Below, one piece after another: positions 1 through 5,467 of a stretch of 7,125 nucleotides of DNA. Location of the stretch: positions 1 through 7,125 of the forward strand of contig JABDJT010000391.1 of NCBI GenBank assembly GCA_013003335.1. The letters are read 5' to 3'. The notes under the pieces are model-generated. The model saw nothing but the letters and a program-made list of their open reading frames with translations. It made no database searches and was not told where the DNA came from. The DNA is from Verrucomicrobiales bacterium. GTDB lineage: Bacteria > Verrucomicrobiota > Verrucomicrobiia > Verrucomicrobiales > DEV007. The translations under genes were made by a program, and so were the position numbers. Every line of letters starts with the position of its first letter. Position 1 is the stretch's first letter.

Positions 1-1363
1 GCACTCTCCCGGCCGGCAAAATGGGGTGAGGGCGGCCACCAAAATCGACGTGCAATTTTGTCGTGTCGATGCCGAGGTGGTTGTAAACCGTTTTCAACAC
101 ATCCTGCGGCGTCTTACCATTGTCCGCCGGTTCGCCGCCGTATTTGTCGGACGATCCCACGACACGTCCGCCTTCGATTCCGCCGCCAAGCATCGCGGCG
201 TTCATCACCCGCCCCCAGTGATCGCGTCCGCCGGTCTTGTTCACCTTCGGCGTCCGTCCGAATTCTCCCCAGGCCAAAACCATCGTCGAATCGAGCAGGC
301 CGCGTTCTTCGAGGTCGTCGATCAGCGCAGTGAAAGCCTGGTCCCAGCGGGGCAGAAATCCGTCGCGCATGGTTTCGTAGCCTTTCACGTGGGTATCCCA
401 CCAACGCAAATCGACCGTCACGAGCCGCACGCCCGCTTCGACCAAACGGCGCGCCAGGAGAATCCGCTGGCTCCAGGCTGGTACGCCGCAACGATCCGGC
501 GTCGGCGCGATGTAGGGTTTCATAAATCCATATCGCTCGCGAATTTTCGCCGGCTCGGCATCGAGATCGAAGGCGTGGCGCGCTTTTTCCGACAAGATCA
601 TGTCGAAGGCTTTCTGCTGAAATTCATCGAGGCTTTCCATTTGTCCGCCCGCGTCGGCGCCGCGTTCGATCTGGTCGAGATTTTCCAACAGGCTGGACCG
701 GTCCGTGATTCGATCGAAGGTCATCCCGTTCCGCATCGTCAAATCAGGCAGTTCGAACGGTCCTTCGTTGGCTGGATCAGATTTCGTTTCGAAGGGCCGA
801 TAGGAATTTCCAAGGTAGGCCGGGCCCGCTCCCGGCAGCAGTTTCGGGATCATCACGTAGGCCGGCAAATCCGGGTCCTGTTCCTGAAATTCTTTCGCCA
901 CGATCGAGCCGATGCTTGGATGCACGTTGAGGTTCGGATCTGGTCCGGGCGGGTAACCGGTAAAACAAATTTGGTCGGCCGCGGAATGACCGGCGTTGCC
1001 ATGCGCGATCGAGCGAATCACGGAAAATTTGTGCATGACCTTTGCGCATTTTGGAAGCAGGTCACAAATCTGCACGCCCGGCACGGAGGTCGACGTCGCT
1101 CCGAAAGCTCCGCGATATTCGGAGGGTGCATCCGGCTTTGGATCCCACGTTTCGTGCTGACTCGGCCCACCGCGCATCCAGAGCAGGATCACTGATTTTT
1201 CGCGAGAACCGGATTTGGTTTCAGCTTCGGCTTTCAATAGCTGGGGGAGGGAAAGCCCCGTCATTCCGAGCGCCCCGGCCCGGACAAAGCCGCGCCGCGA
1301 CATCTTCGCGAGATTTTCGCGAAATTCGGGACACCCGATTCGATCGGCGCGGGAGCGATTCAT
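1..1363 (-). CDS. DUF1501 domain-containing Tat-exported protein (partial, C-terminus beyond left edge)
   Basis: I translated this on the minus strand from the ATG at 1363-1361; 454 codons are present and the frame stays open to the left edge. The protein belongs to the DUF1501 family, which has the alkaline-phosphatase/sulfatase fold and is abundant in Planctomycetota and Verrucomicrobiota; its biochemical role is not established. Residues 22-27 (SRRGFV) followed by a hydrophobic stretch to about residue 43 form a twin-arginine export signal. Family landmarks appear in order: WMRGGPSQHETWDPKP (63-78), HGNAGHSAADQ (121-131), NVHPSIGSIV (146-155), LARRLVEAGVRLVTVD (303-318), WDTH (322-325), WGEFGRTP (365-372) and GRDHW (379-383). 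The visible end (GGRPHPIL) matches the usual C-terminal block, so probably only about 10-20 residues are missing. An internal ATG at 1303 (residue 21) is an alternative start directly before the twin arginines. Neither start has a clear Shine-Dalgarno. The usual DUF1549/DUF1553 cytochrome-type partner is not upstream; it could lie beyond the left edge. Confidence 0.93.
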   Translation of the reverse strand, partial: MNRSRADRIGCPEFRENLAKMSRRGFVRAGALGMTGLSLPQLLKAEAETKSGSREKSVILLWMRGGPSQHETWDPKPDAPSEYRGAFGATSTSVPGVQICDLLPKCAKVMHKFSVIRSIAHGNAGHSAADQICFTGYPPGPDPNLNVHPSIGSIVAKEFQEQDPDLPAYVMIPKLLPGAGPAYLGNSYRPFETKSDPANEGPFELPDLTMRNGMTFDRITDRSSLLENLDQIERGADAGGQMESLDEFQQKAFDMILSEKARHAFDLDAEPAKIRERYGFMKPYIAPTPDRCGVPAWSQRILLARRLVEAGVRLVTVDLRWWDTHVKGYETMRDGFLPRWDQAFTALIDDLEERGLLDSTMVLAWGEFGRTPKVNKTGGRDHWGRVMNAAMLGGGIEGGRVVGSSDKYGGEPADNGKTPQDVLKTVYNHLGIDTTKLHVDFGGRPHPILPAGRV

Positions 1364-1375
1364 CTCTTAAGTGTC

Positions 1376-1395
1376 CGGGATTTCAAGCAATCCCG
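1376..1395 (-). promoter_or_regulatory. Hairpin in the leader of the DUF1501 gene
   Basis: A perfect inverted repeat has 7-bp arms CGGGATT (1376-1382) and AATCCCG (1389-1395) and a 6-nt loop. It ends 12 nt upstream of the DUF1501 start codon at 1363. On the minus-strand transcript it would form a stem just ahead of the initiation region. No U-tract follows it, so it is not a typical intrinsic terminator. A role in translation or mRNA stability is possible but is inference only. Confidence 0.35.
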
Positions 1396-1420
1396 CAATT
1401 GGCTTGGTCGCGGATGGTGT

Positions 1421-1680
1421 TGAACTTCAGGTGACGTCCTGCGCTGCCCGTTCCGGCCATGCTCAGACCGCGGGGCAAGCTCGCTTTGCTCCTGAAGTTG
1501 GTGAACTTCAGGTGACGTCCTGCGCTGCCCGTTCCGACCGTGCTCAGACCACGAGCAAGCTCGCTTTGCCCCTGAAGTTGGTGAACTTCAGATGACGTCC
1601 TGCGCTCGGCGTCCCGCCGGTGCTCAGACCGCGAGGCAAGCCCGCTTTGTCCCTGAAGTTGTGAACTTCAGATGGCGTCT
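1421..1680. repeat. Tandem array of three ~80-bp inverted-end repeat units plus a partial fourth
   Basis: This fills most of the gene-free stretch 1364-1689. Copies starting TGAACTTCAG begin at 1421, 1502, 1582 and 1662, giving periods of 81, 80 and 80; the last copy is only about 19 bp long. Units 1 and 2 differ at only a few positions and unit 3 is more diverged. Shared blocks include TGACGTCCTGCGCT, TGCTCAGACC and a GGCAAGCTCGCTTTG-like segment that is itself nearly self-complementary. Each unit begins with AACTTCAG and ends with CTGAAGTT. Adjacent units therefore meet in perfect short palindromes: arms 1491-1499/1504-1512 (9 bp, loop GGTG), 1572-1579/1584-1591 (8 bp, loop GGTG) and 1653-1660/1664-1671 (8 bp, loop GTG). 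The unit size changes by one base, so an encoded peptide would lose frame, and I see no convincing gene here. The array lies between two minus-strand genes, starting 9 nt after the oxidoreductase stop codon. REP/REPIN- or MITE-like repeat DNA is the best description; no transposase is present. Confidence 0.85.
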
Positions 1681-1689
1681 TCCACCTTT

Positions 1690-2874
1690 TTACTTCCCGA
1701 CGATTTCCCGCCAGACCTCGAACGCACGCGAGTCGGGCAATTGCACATCGTCCAAGGTCAGTGTTTCGCCGTCGGCTACATCTCGTGCCATGACGATGTC
1801 GCGCATCAGGCCGATCGGCAGGTGATTCGGTTCGTCGGCAATGCGAATGGCTTCGCCGCGCACGTCGAAGGAACCGATCCCGTGCGGAATTTCCTCTCCG
1901 GCTTTGAGGTCGCGCTTCGCGATCGTGCAGACGCTCGCTGACGGCGTGGCCGAGTTGTCCATTAGCTTGCCGCTCTCGCCGTCGCGGATTACGCGGCGGA
2001 TGGTTTTGATGACCTCGAGATGGCAGAGATGGTAGGGTTTCACCAGGGTATAAAACGGTCCTCCGCCCATTTTCATGTATTCAAGCGGACCCTGCTCGGC
2101 GTCGTTGTGCGTTGCTGTCACGAAAACCGAGCCGTTTCCGGGGACGATGATGTAATCGGAAATCGGCCGGCCGTTTTTCGTGGCGATTGCGCCGAGCGCA
2201 CGGGAACCGGCACCGACTGGATCGGTGGAATCCGGCTCGATATCTTCCACCCGCAGGCCGAGTAGTCCCTTCTGGATCACGTCGGCGGCGAAGGCGTTCG
2301 CGCAGAAAGCCTGCTCGATCTGGACTTTGGTGCCGTCGGTGAACGAAGTGGTTTGCTCGATCGAAATGCCCTGTTTCCCGGAGTAAAATTCCATATCCTC
2401 GCGGGGAGGTCTGTGATTCAGGAAGCCTTTTACGTTCCCGTACACAATCGGTTCGAATCCAAGCGCAACAGCCTCTTCGCGAAGCGCAGCAATGCAGCCC
2501 GGTTGGTCGCCTTCGGCTTCGGTGAGCAACCCTTTACCGACAAAATACGAGCCGGTCGTGATGTGAAATTCTGAATCTAGCGTTACGACCGGTTTGCCGG
2601 CAGCGAGGGCGGCTTCGATCACGTTCGTTGCGTGAAGCGGATCGCCGCAGCATTCCACGATCAGGTCGGAATTTTCGAGGAGGTTATCGAGGCTGTCCGT
2701 CAGATTTTCCGCCATCGGAAAATCGTCCCGGCTATCCGGATTTCGCGTCAGAACCGGACCGATCGGAAAACCCATCGCGGCGGCAGCGCGGGCGATTCCC
2801 CGCGAAATAAAACCGGAACCCACCAGGCCAAGCCGGGTCTGCGATTCCTGTTCTATAAGAGAGTTTTCCGCCAT
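1690..2874 (-). CDS. COG4091 NAD(P)-dependent oxidoreductase with C-terminal SAF domain (homoserine dehydrogenase-like / DRL family)
   Basis: A 394-residue protein with an N-terminal Rossmann domain whose dinucleotide motif is GLVGSGFISRG (residues 16-26; key glycines 19, 21, 26). A homoserine-dehydrogenase-like middle follows (VECCGDP at 73-79, PVVTLDSEFH at 95-104, YGNVKGF at 145-151). The C-terminal SAF-type segment covers about residues 313-380 (CTIAKRDLKAGEEIP; RDIVMARDVADGETLTLDDV). No signal peptide, so cytosolic. The family was annotated as predicted homoserine dehydrogenase, but Brucella members (DRL) act as an alternative 1-deoxy-D-xylulose-5-phosphate reductoisomerase of the MEP isoprenoid pathway; other members are uncharacterised or act on sugar acids or phosphates. 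Substrate here is unknown. I chose the ATG at 2874. A longer reading from a TTG at 2922 adds 16 residues of non-family sequence and would place the start inside a probable -35 element. No Shine-Dalgarno precedes the ATG. The gene follows nagZ on the same strand after 111 nt but appears to have its own promoter. Confidence 0.88.
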   Translation of the reverse strand: MAENSLIEQESQTRLGLVGSGFISRGIARAAAAMGFPIGPVLTRNPDSRDDFPMAENLTDSLDNLLENSDLIVECCGDPLHATNVIEAALAAGKPVVTLDSEFHITTGSYFVGKGLLTEAEGDQPGCIAALREEAVALGFEPIVYGNVKGFLNHRPPREDMEFYSGKQGISIEQTTSFTDGTKVQIEQAFCANAFAADVIQKGLLGLRVEDIEPDSTDPVGAGSRALGAIATKNGRPISDYIIVPGNGSVFVTATHNDAEQGPLEYMKMGGGPFYTLVKPYHLCHLEVIKTIRRVIRDGESGKLMDNSATPSASVCTIAKRDLKAGEEIPHGIGSFDVRGEAIRIADEPNHLPIGLMRDIVMARDVADGETLTLDDVQLPDSRAFEVWREIVGK

Positions 2875-2893
2875 GGGAGGTGAAGTGGGCCGG

Positions 2894-2922
2894 ATTGTAA
2901 GAGCGATTTGCGCGTGGCGCAA
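2894..2922 (-). promoter_or_regulatory. Sigma70-like promoter of the COG4091 gene
   Basis: On the minus strand a -35 box TTGCGC (2922-2917) and a -10 box TACAAT (2899-2894) are separated by exactly 17 bp. The -10 matches TATAAT at five of six positions, while the -35 matches only the leading TTG. Transcription would begin near 2887, giving a leader of about a dozen nucleotides before the ATG at 2874. This supports that ATG as the start and suggests separate expression from nagZ. Seen by eye only. Confidence 0.45.
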
Positions 2923-2923
2923 A
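2907..2923. promoter_or_regulatory. Palindrome overlapping the -35 box: candidate operator
   Basis: Perfect dyad TTTGCGC-GTG-GCGCAAA with 7-bp arms and a 3-bp centre. It fully covers the predicted -35 element of the COG4091 gene (2917-2922) and reaches into the spacer. Position and symmetry fit a binding site for a dimeric repressor or activator. No regulator gene is present in the window, so the binding protein is unknown. Confidence 0.4.
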
Positions 2924-2934
2924 CGGGCTTTCTA

Positions 2935-2954
2935 ACGACCCAACAGGGTTGGTT
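2935..2954. repeat. Interspersed palindromic repeat, copy 1 (right after nagZ 3' end)
   Basis: The sequence ACGACCCAACAGGGTTGGTT matches copy 2 at 4171-4190 in 19 of 20 positions and has the same orientation. Its core is CCAAC-AGG-GTTGG. It lies in the gap between nagZ and the COG4091 gene. Together the two copies bracket nagZ. It looks like a short REP-type element. Confidence 0.6.
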
Positions 2955-2973
2955 TAACGAACGAACCCCGTTG
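2941..2973 (-). terminator. Stem-loop after nagZ, possible weak terminator
   Basis: Arms CAACAGGGTT (2941-2950) and AACCCCGTTG (2964-2973) pair at nine of ten positions with a 13-nt loop. On the nagZ transcript the stem begins 12 nt after the stop codon at 2986-2988. No U-tract follows, so termination would need Rho or the structure may instead protect the 3' end. It overlaps repeat copy 1, which may be its source. Confidence 0.28.
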
Positions 2974-2985
2974 ATCCGTAGGACT

Positions 2986-4101
2986 TTATTCGTCGCCGAT
3001 GTTTTCCACCGGCGAGCGCTTTCCGTCCTCAGTACTGAGGATTTTCGCCCGCTCTTCACCGAGGGTGTCGACCCGCAGATCCCAAATCTGATCGTCGATC
3101 CGCTGGTATTCTTCGATGGACCAGGGCAGCGGCCATTTCATCTTTTGCTTCGCTCTATCAATGCGGACCTGGGCATCGTATAAAACGGGATCCGGCAGGC
3201 TGGCGATCACGTCTTTGGCCGCTTCGACGTAGTCCAGCCGGTGGCAAATCATCGCCAAATCATTTCCCGCCTCAATGCAGGACCGAATCGTGTCTTCAAA
3301 ACTGACCTCGTTCAAAATCGCACCCATGTCGAGATCGTCGGTCATGACGAGGCCTTCGTAGGCGAGCTGGTTGCGTAAAAACTGGCCGATCACATTTTTC
3401 GAAAGCGAAGCCGGCCAGCGCGGGTTGTCGGCATCCCAGCAGGGGTAATGGGAATGGCAGGTCATCAGGCTGTCGAGGTCGTCCAGCAGGGCGCGAAACG
3501 GACGGAGCTCGTTTTCCTCCATCTCGTCGAGCGTTTTGTCGATGATCGGCAGCGATTCGTGGGGGTCGCAGGCCGCGGAGGCGTACCCGGGAAAATGTTT
3601 TCCGCAGCTCAACACGCCTTCTTTCCGCAGGTACTTGTTGAACGTGGCGGCGTTCTTGATGACCTCGTCGGGCGTGGTTCCGTAGCAGCGGCCTTTCAGC
3701 GAGTTGTCGGCTTCATCGTCGAAAGAGATGTCCAAAACCGGGCAAAGATCGAGATTCAAGCCAAAAATGCGCAGAATCTGGCCGGTCAATTCGCCGTGTC
3801 GGCGAATCAATTTCAGGTCGCCGGATTCACGGAGCTGCTGTGCGTTGGGTGGTTCATTTCCGATGAGGCGGAGGCGGGAGACGCGTCCGCCTTCCTGATC
3901 GATCGTGATAAACGGTTCAATCTCACTGAGATCCCGCAGATCATCAATTAGCTTGCGCAATTGTTCGGGTGACTTGATATTACGGCCGAACAAAATAAAT
4001 CCACCGGGCTGGATTTTTTTGAATCGCTCAGCAGTCTCAACATCTAATTCGGGTCCTGGAACTCCGGTTAACAACAGTTGGCCGAGGAGGCGTTCTTCCA
4101 T
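2986..4101 (-). CDS. nagZ: NagZ-type GH3 beta-N-acetylglucosaminidase
   Basis: A 371-residue glycoside hydrolase family 3 enzyme that releases terminal GlcNAc from peptidoglycan fragments during cell-wall recycling. Family motifs: PGGFILFGRNI (32-42), FITIDQEGGRVSRL (64-77), LDLCPVLDI (117-125), GKHFPGY (167-173), DPHESLP (179-185) and VMTDDLDMGAI (252-262). Asp255 is the expected nucleophile. Asp179-x-His181 is the acid/base dyad that distinguishes the NagZ subfamily, at the usual spacing from KHFPG. The family's usual PGHG is PGYA here. There is no signal peptide, so the enzyme should be cytoplasmic as in Gram-negative NagZ. The C-terminus runs about 30 residues longer than a typical proteobacterial NagZ and ends in a charged tail. 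The start is the ATG at 4101; no Shine-Dalgarno is visible and the leader is A/T-rich. It is divergent from a NamZ homologue, a partner enzyme in the same pathway. Confidence 0.94.
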   Translation of the reverse strand: MEERLLGQLLLTGVPGPELDVETAERFKKIQPGGFILFGRNIKSPEQLRKLIDDLRDLSEIEPFITIDQEGGRVSRLRLIGNEPPNAQQLRESGDLKLIRRHGELTGQILRIFGLNLDLCPVLDISFDDEADNSLKGRCYGTTPDEVIKNAATFNKYLRKEGVLSCGKHFPGYASAACDPHESLPIIDKTLDEMEENELRPFRALLDDLDSLMTCHSHYPCWDADNPRWPASLSKNVIGQFLRNQLAYEGLVMTDDLDMGAILNEVSFEDTIRSCIEAGNDLAMICHRLDYVEAAKDVIASLPDPVLYDAQVRIDRAKQKMKWPLPWSIEEYQRIDDQIWDLRVDTLGEERAKILSTEDGKRSPVENIGDE

Positions 4102-4129
4102 ATTCGAATTTTGTTAAAAAATCTAAACT

Positions 4130-5467
4130 ATGAGCGAAAACGACGCGAGTGCGAGTGAAAAGGCGGTGTCACGAACCAACAGGGTTGGTTCTTCAAACAG
4201 ACCCTCTTCATTCGTGAAAATTCTCACCCCGATCGCGGCCTTCCTGGGGCTCGCTGCCTGCGAACCCGGCCCTTCCCCGACGGTCAACTCCGGCAATGGA
4301 GCATCCTTCGGTGGCCAGGTTCGCCTCGGGATCGACACGCTGGCAGAAGACGGTTTCGCGATCCTGCGCGGGAAACGGGTTGGGTTGATCACGAATCAGA
4401 CTTCGGTGAATCGCCACGGAGTCAAAACGCGGCAGGTGTTGCACCGCGATCCGCGCGTGAACCTGGTTGCGCTTTTCACGCCGGAACACGGGCTCGATGG
4501 CACCGAAAAGGCGGCAGCCTACATTTCCAACCGGCGCGATCCGCTCACCGGGCTGACAGCTTTTTCGCTCTACGGCAAAACGCGGAAACCGACTCCGTCG
4601 ATGTTGCGCGGGATCGACGTGATGCTGTTTGACCTGCAGGACATCGGTTCGCGGAGTTACACCTATATTTCGACGATGATCCTCGCGATGGAGGCCTGCG
4701 GCGAAAACGGAGTTGATTTTGTCGTGCTCGATCGACCCAACCCGCTTGGTGGAAATCGAATCAACGGCCCGGGAATGGAGCGGAAGTGGATCAGTTTTGT
4801 CGGGCAAATACCAGTGCCGTACTGTCACGGGATGACCGCCGGCGAGTTGGCCCGGATGACCAACGCGAAGGGCTGGAACAAGCGCCGTTGCAAGCTCATG
4901 GTCGTGCCGATGCGCGGCTGGAATCGCTCGATGAGCTGGGAGCAGACTGGCCTGCGCTGGGTCGCGACTTCGCCGAATATTCCGCAGCGGCATTCGCCCC
5001 GGTATTACGCCGCGACGGGAATTTTCGGCAGCCTGACCGGGCCAGACATCGGAATTGGGACGCGTGAGCCATTCGAGTATGTCGGAGGAAAAGGGGTTGA
5101 TCCGAATTCGCTGAAACGCTATCTCGATACTCTGGAATTGGACGGCATTTCGTTCGATGCCTATCGCAGCCAGCGCAAGCCGGGCTGGGCCGGGGTGAAA
5201 GTCAAAATTCACCCGAATGCCGGAGCGGATTTGGCGGGGTTGAACCTGATTTTCATCAACGAAATCAATCGCCGACAGTCCGGAAGCCGCGATTTATTTG
5301 CGCAGACTTCGTCGAGTTCGATGAACATTTTCAACAAGGTCTACGGCAGCGAACGCCTGAAATCGGAACTGAAAAGCGGCGTCGATCCGCGCAAAATCAT
5401 CGCTTCGTGGCAGCGGTATCACGAATCGTTCCGCCGGGAACGGGCACCGTATTTGTTGTATCGTTAG
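4130..5467 (+). CDS. namZ: DUF1343 / GH171 exo-beta-N-acetylmuramidase, NamZ (YbbC) family lipoprotein
   Basis: A 445-residue protein as read from the ATG at 4130. The DUF1343 family founder, B. subtilis NamZ (YbbC), removes N-acetylmuramic acid from the non-reducing end of peptidoglycan chains. Landmarks: RVGLITNQTSVNRHG (83-97), ALFTPEHG (114-121), SLYGKTRKPTP (146-156), MLFDLQDIGSRSYTYISTM (165-183), VLDRPNPLGG (199-208), VPYCHGMTAGELARM (229-243) and SPNIPQ (281-286). The Glu of PEHG (119) is in the region expected to be catalytic. Residues 30-44 (KILTPIAAFLGLAAC) form a lipoprotein signal with lipobox LAAC and lipidated Cys44, so the enzyme should be membrane-anchored and face the periplasm. 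The 28 residues before this are unusually long for an n-region and contain the palindromic repeat at 4171-4190. A GTG at 4214 would give a compact signal peptide and leave the repeat non-coding. Neither start has a Shine-Dalgarno. The 3' end overlaps the convergent sulfatase by 4 bp. Confidence 0.9.
   Translation: MSENDASASEKAVSRTNRVGSSNRPSSFVKILTPIAAFLGLAACEPGPSPTVNSGNGASFGGQVRLGIDTLAEDGFAILRGKRVGLITNQTSVNRHGVKTRQVLHRDPRVNLVALFTPEHGLDGTEKAAAYISNRRDPLTGLTAFSLYGKTRKPTPSMLRGIDVMLFDLQDIGSRSYTYISTMILAMEACGENGVDFVVLDRPNPLGGNRINGPGMERKWISFVGQIPVPYCHGMTAGELARMTNAKGWNKRRCKLMVVPMRGWNRSMSWEQTGLRWVATSPNIPQRHSPRYYAATGIFGSLTGPDIGIGTREPFEYVGGKGVDPNSLKRYLDTLELDGISFDAYRSQRKPGWAGVKVKIHPNAGADLAGLNLIFINEINRRQSGSRDLFAQTSSSSMNIFNKVYGSERLKSELKSGVDPRKIIASWQRYHESFRRERAPYLLYR
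4171..4190. repeat. Interspersed palindromic repeat, copy 2 (5' region of namZ)
   Basis: ACGAACCAACAGGGTTGGTT matches copy 1 at 2935-2954 with one mismatch. This copy is the better palindrome: GAACCAAC (4173-4180), loop AGG, GTTGGTTC (4184-4191), with perfect 8-bp arms. It lies either within codons 15-21 of namZ, if the ATG at 4130 is used, or in its leader, if the GTG at 4214 is used. Confidence 0.6.
4214..4216 (+). other. Alternative GTG start of namZ
   Basis: This in-frame GTG is codon 29 of the longer reading. Starting here gives a protein of 417 residues beginning MKILTPIAAFLGLAAC, a compact lipoprotein signal with lysine at position 2 and the lipobox cysteine at position 16. It would also widen the nagZ-namZ divergent gap from 28 bp, tight for two promoters, to 112 bp, and would make the palindromic repeat non-coding like its other copy. 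There is no Shine-Dalgarno at either candidate, so the sequence alone does not decide. Confidence 0.45.

Noticed and set aside
26..1195. Long plus-strand open frame of 389 codons
   Set aside because: It lies antisense to the DUF1501 gene, which shows clear family motifs; the plus-strand product has no recognisable domain and is rich in R, H and F as expected for a shadow frame.
1421..1680. CRISPR-like array
   Set aside because: The whole 80-bp unit is repeated with no unique spacers between copies.
1371..1825. Two small plus-strand frames encoding an apparent ~27-residue repeat (ELQVTSCAARS...)
   Set aside because: They arise from the 80-bp DNA repeat; unit lengths of 80 and 81 break the frame, and the peptide has no known match or start signal.
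2449..2459. tRNA T-loop-like GGTTCGAATCC on the plus strand
   Set aside because: It lies inside the COG4091 coding sequence and no acceptor, D or anticodon stems surround it.
2875..2922. N-terminal extension of the COG4091 protein from a TTG
   Set aside because: The extra 16 residues do not resemble the family and the TTG is part of a good -35 element.
4208..5212. Minus-strand open frame of 334 codons
   Set aside because: Antisense shadow of the namZ coding sequence, with no recognisable motif.
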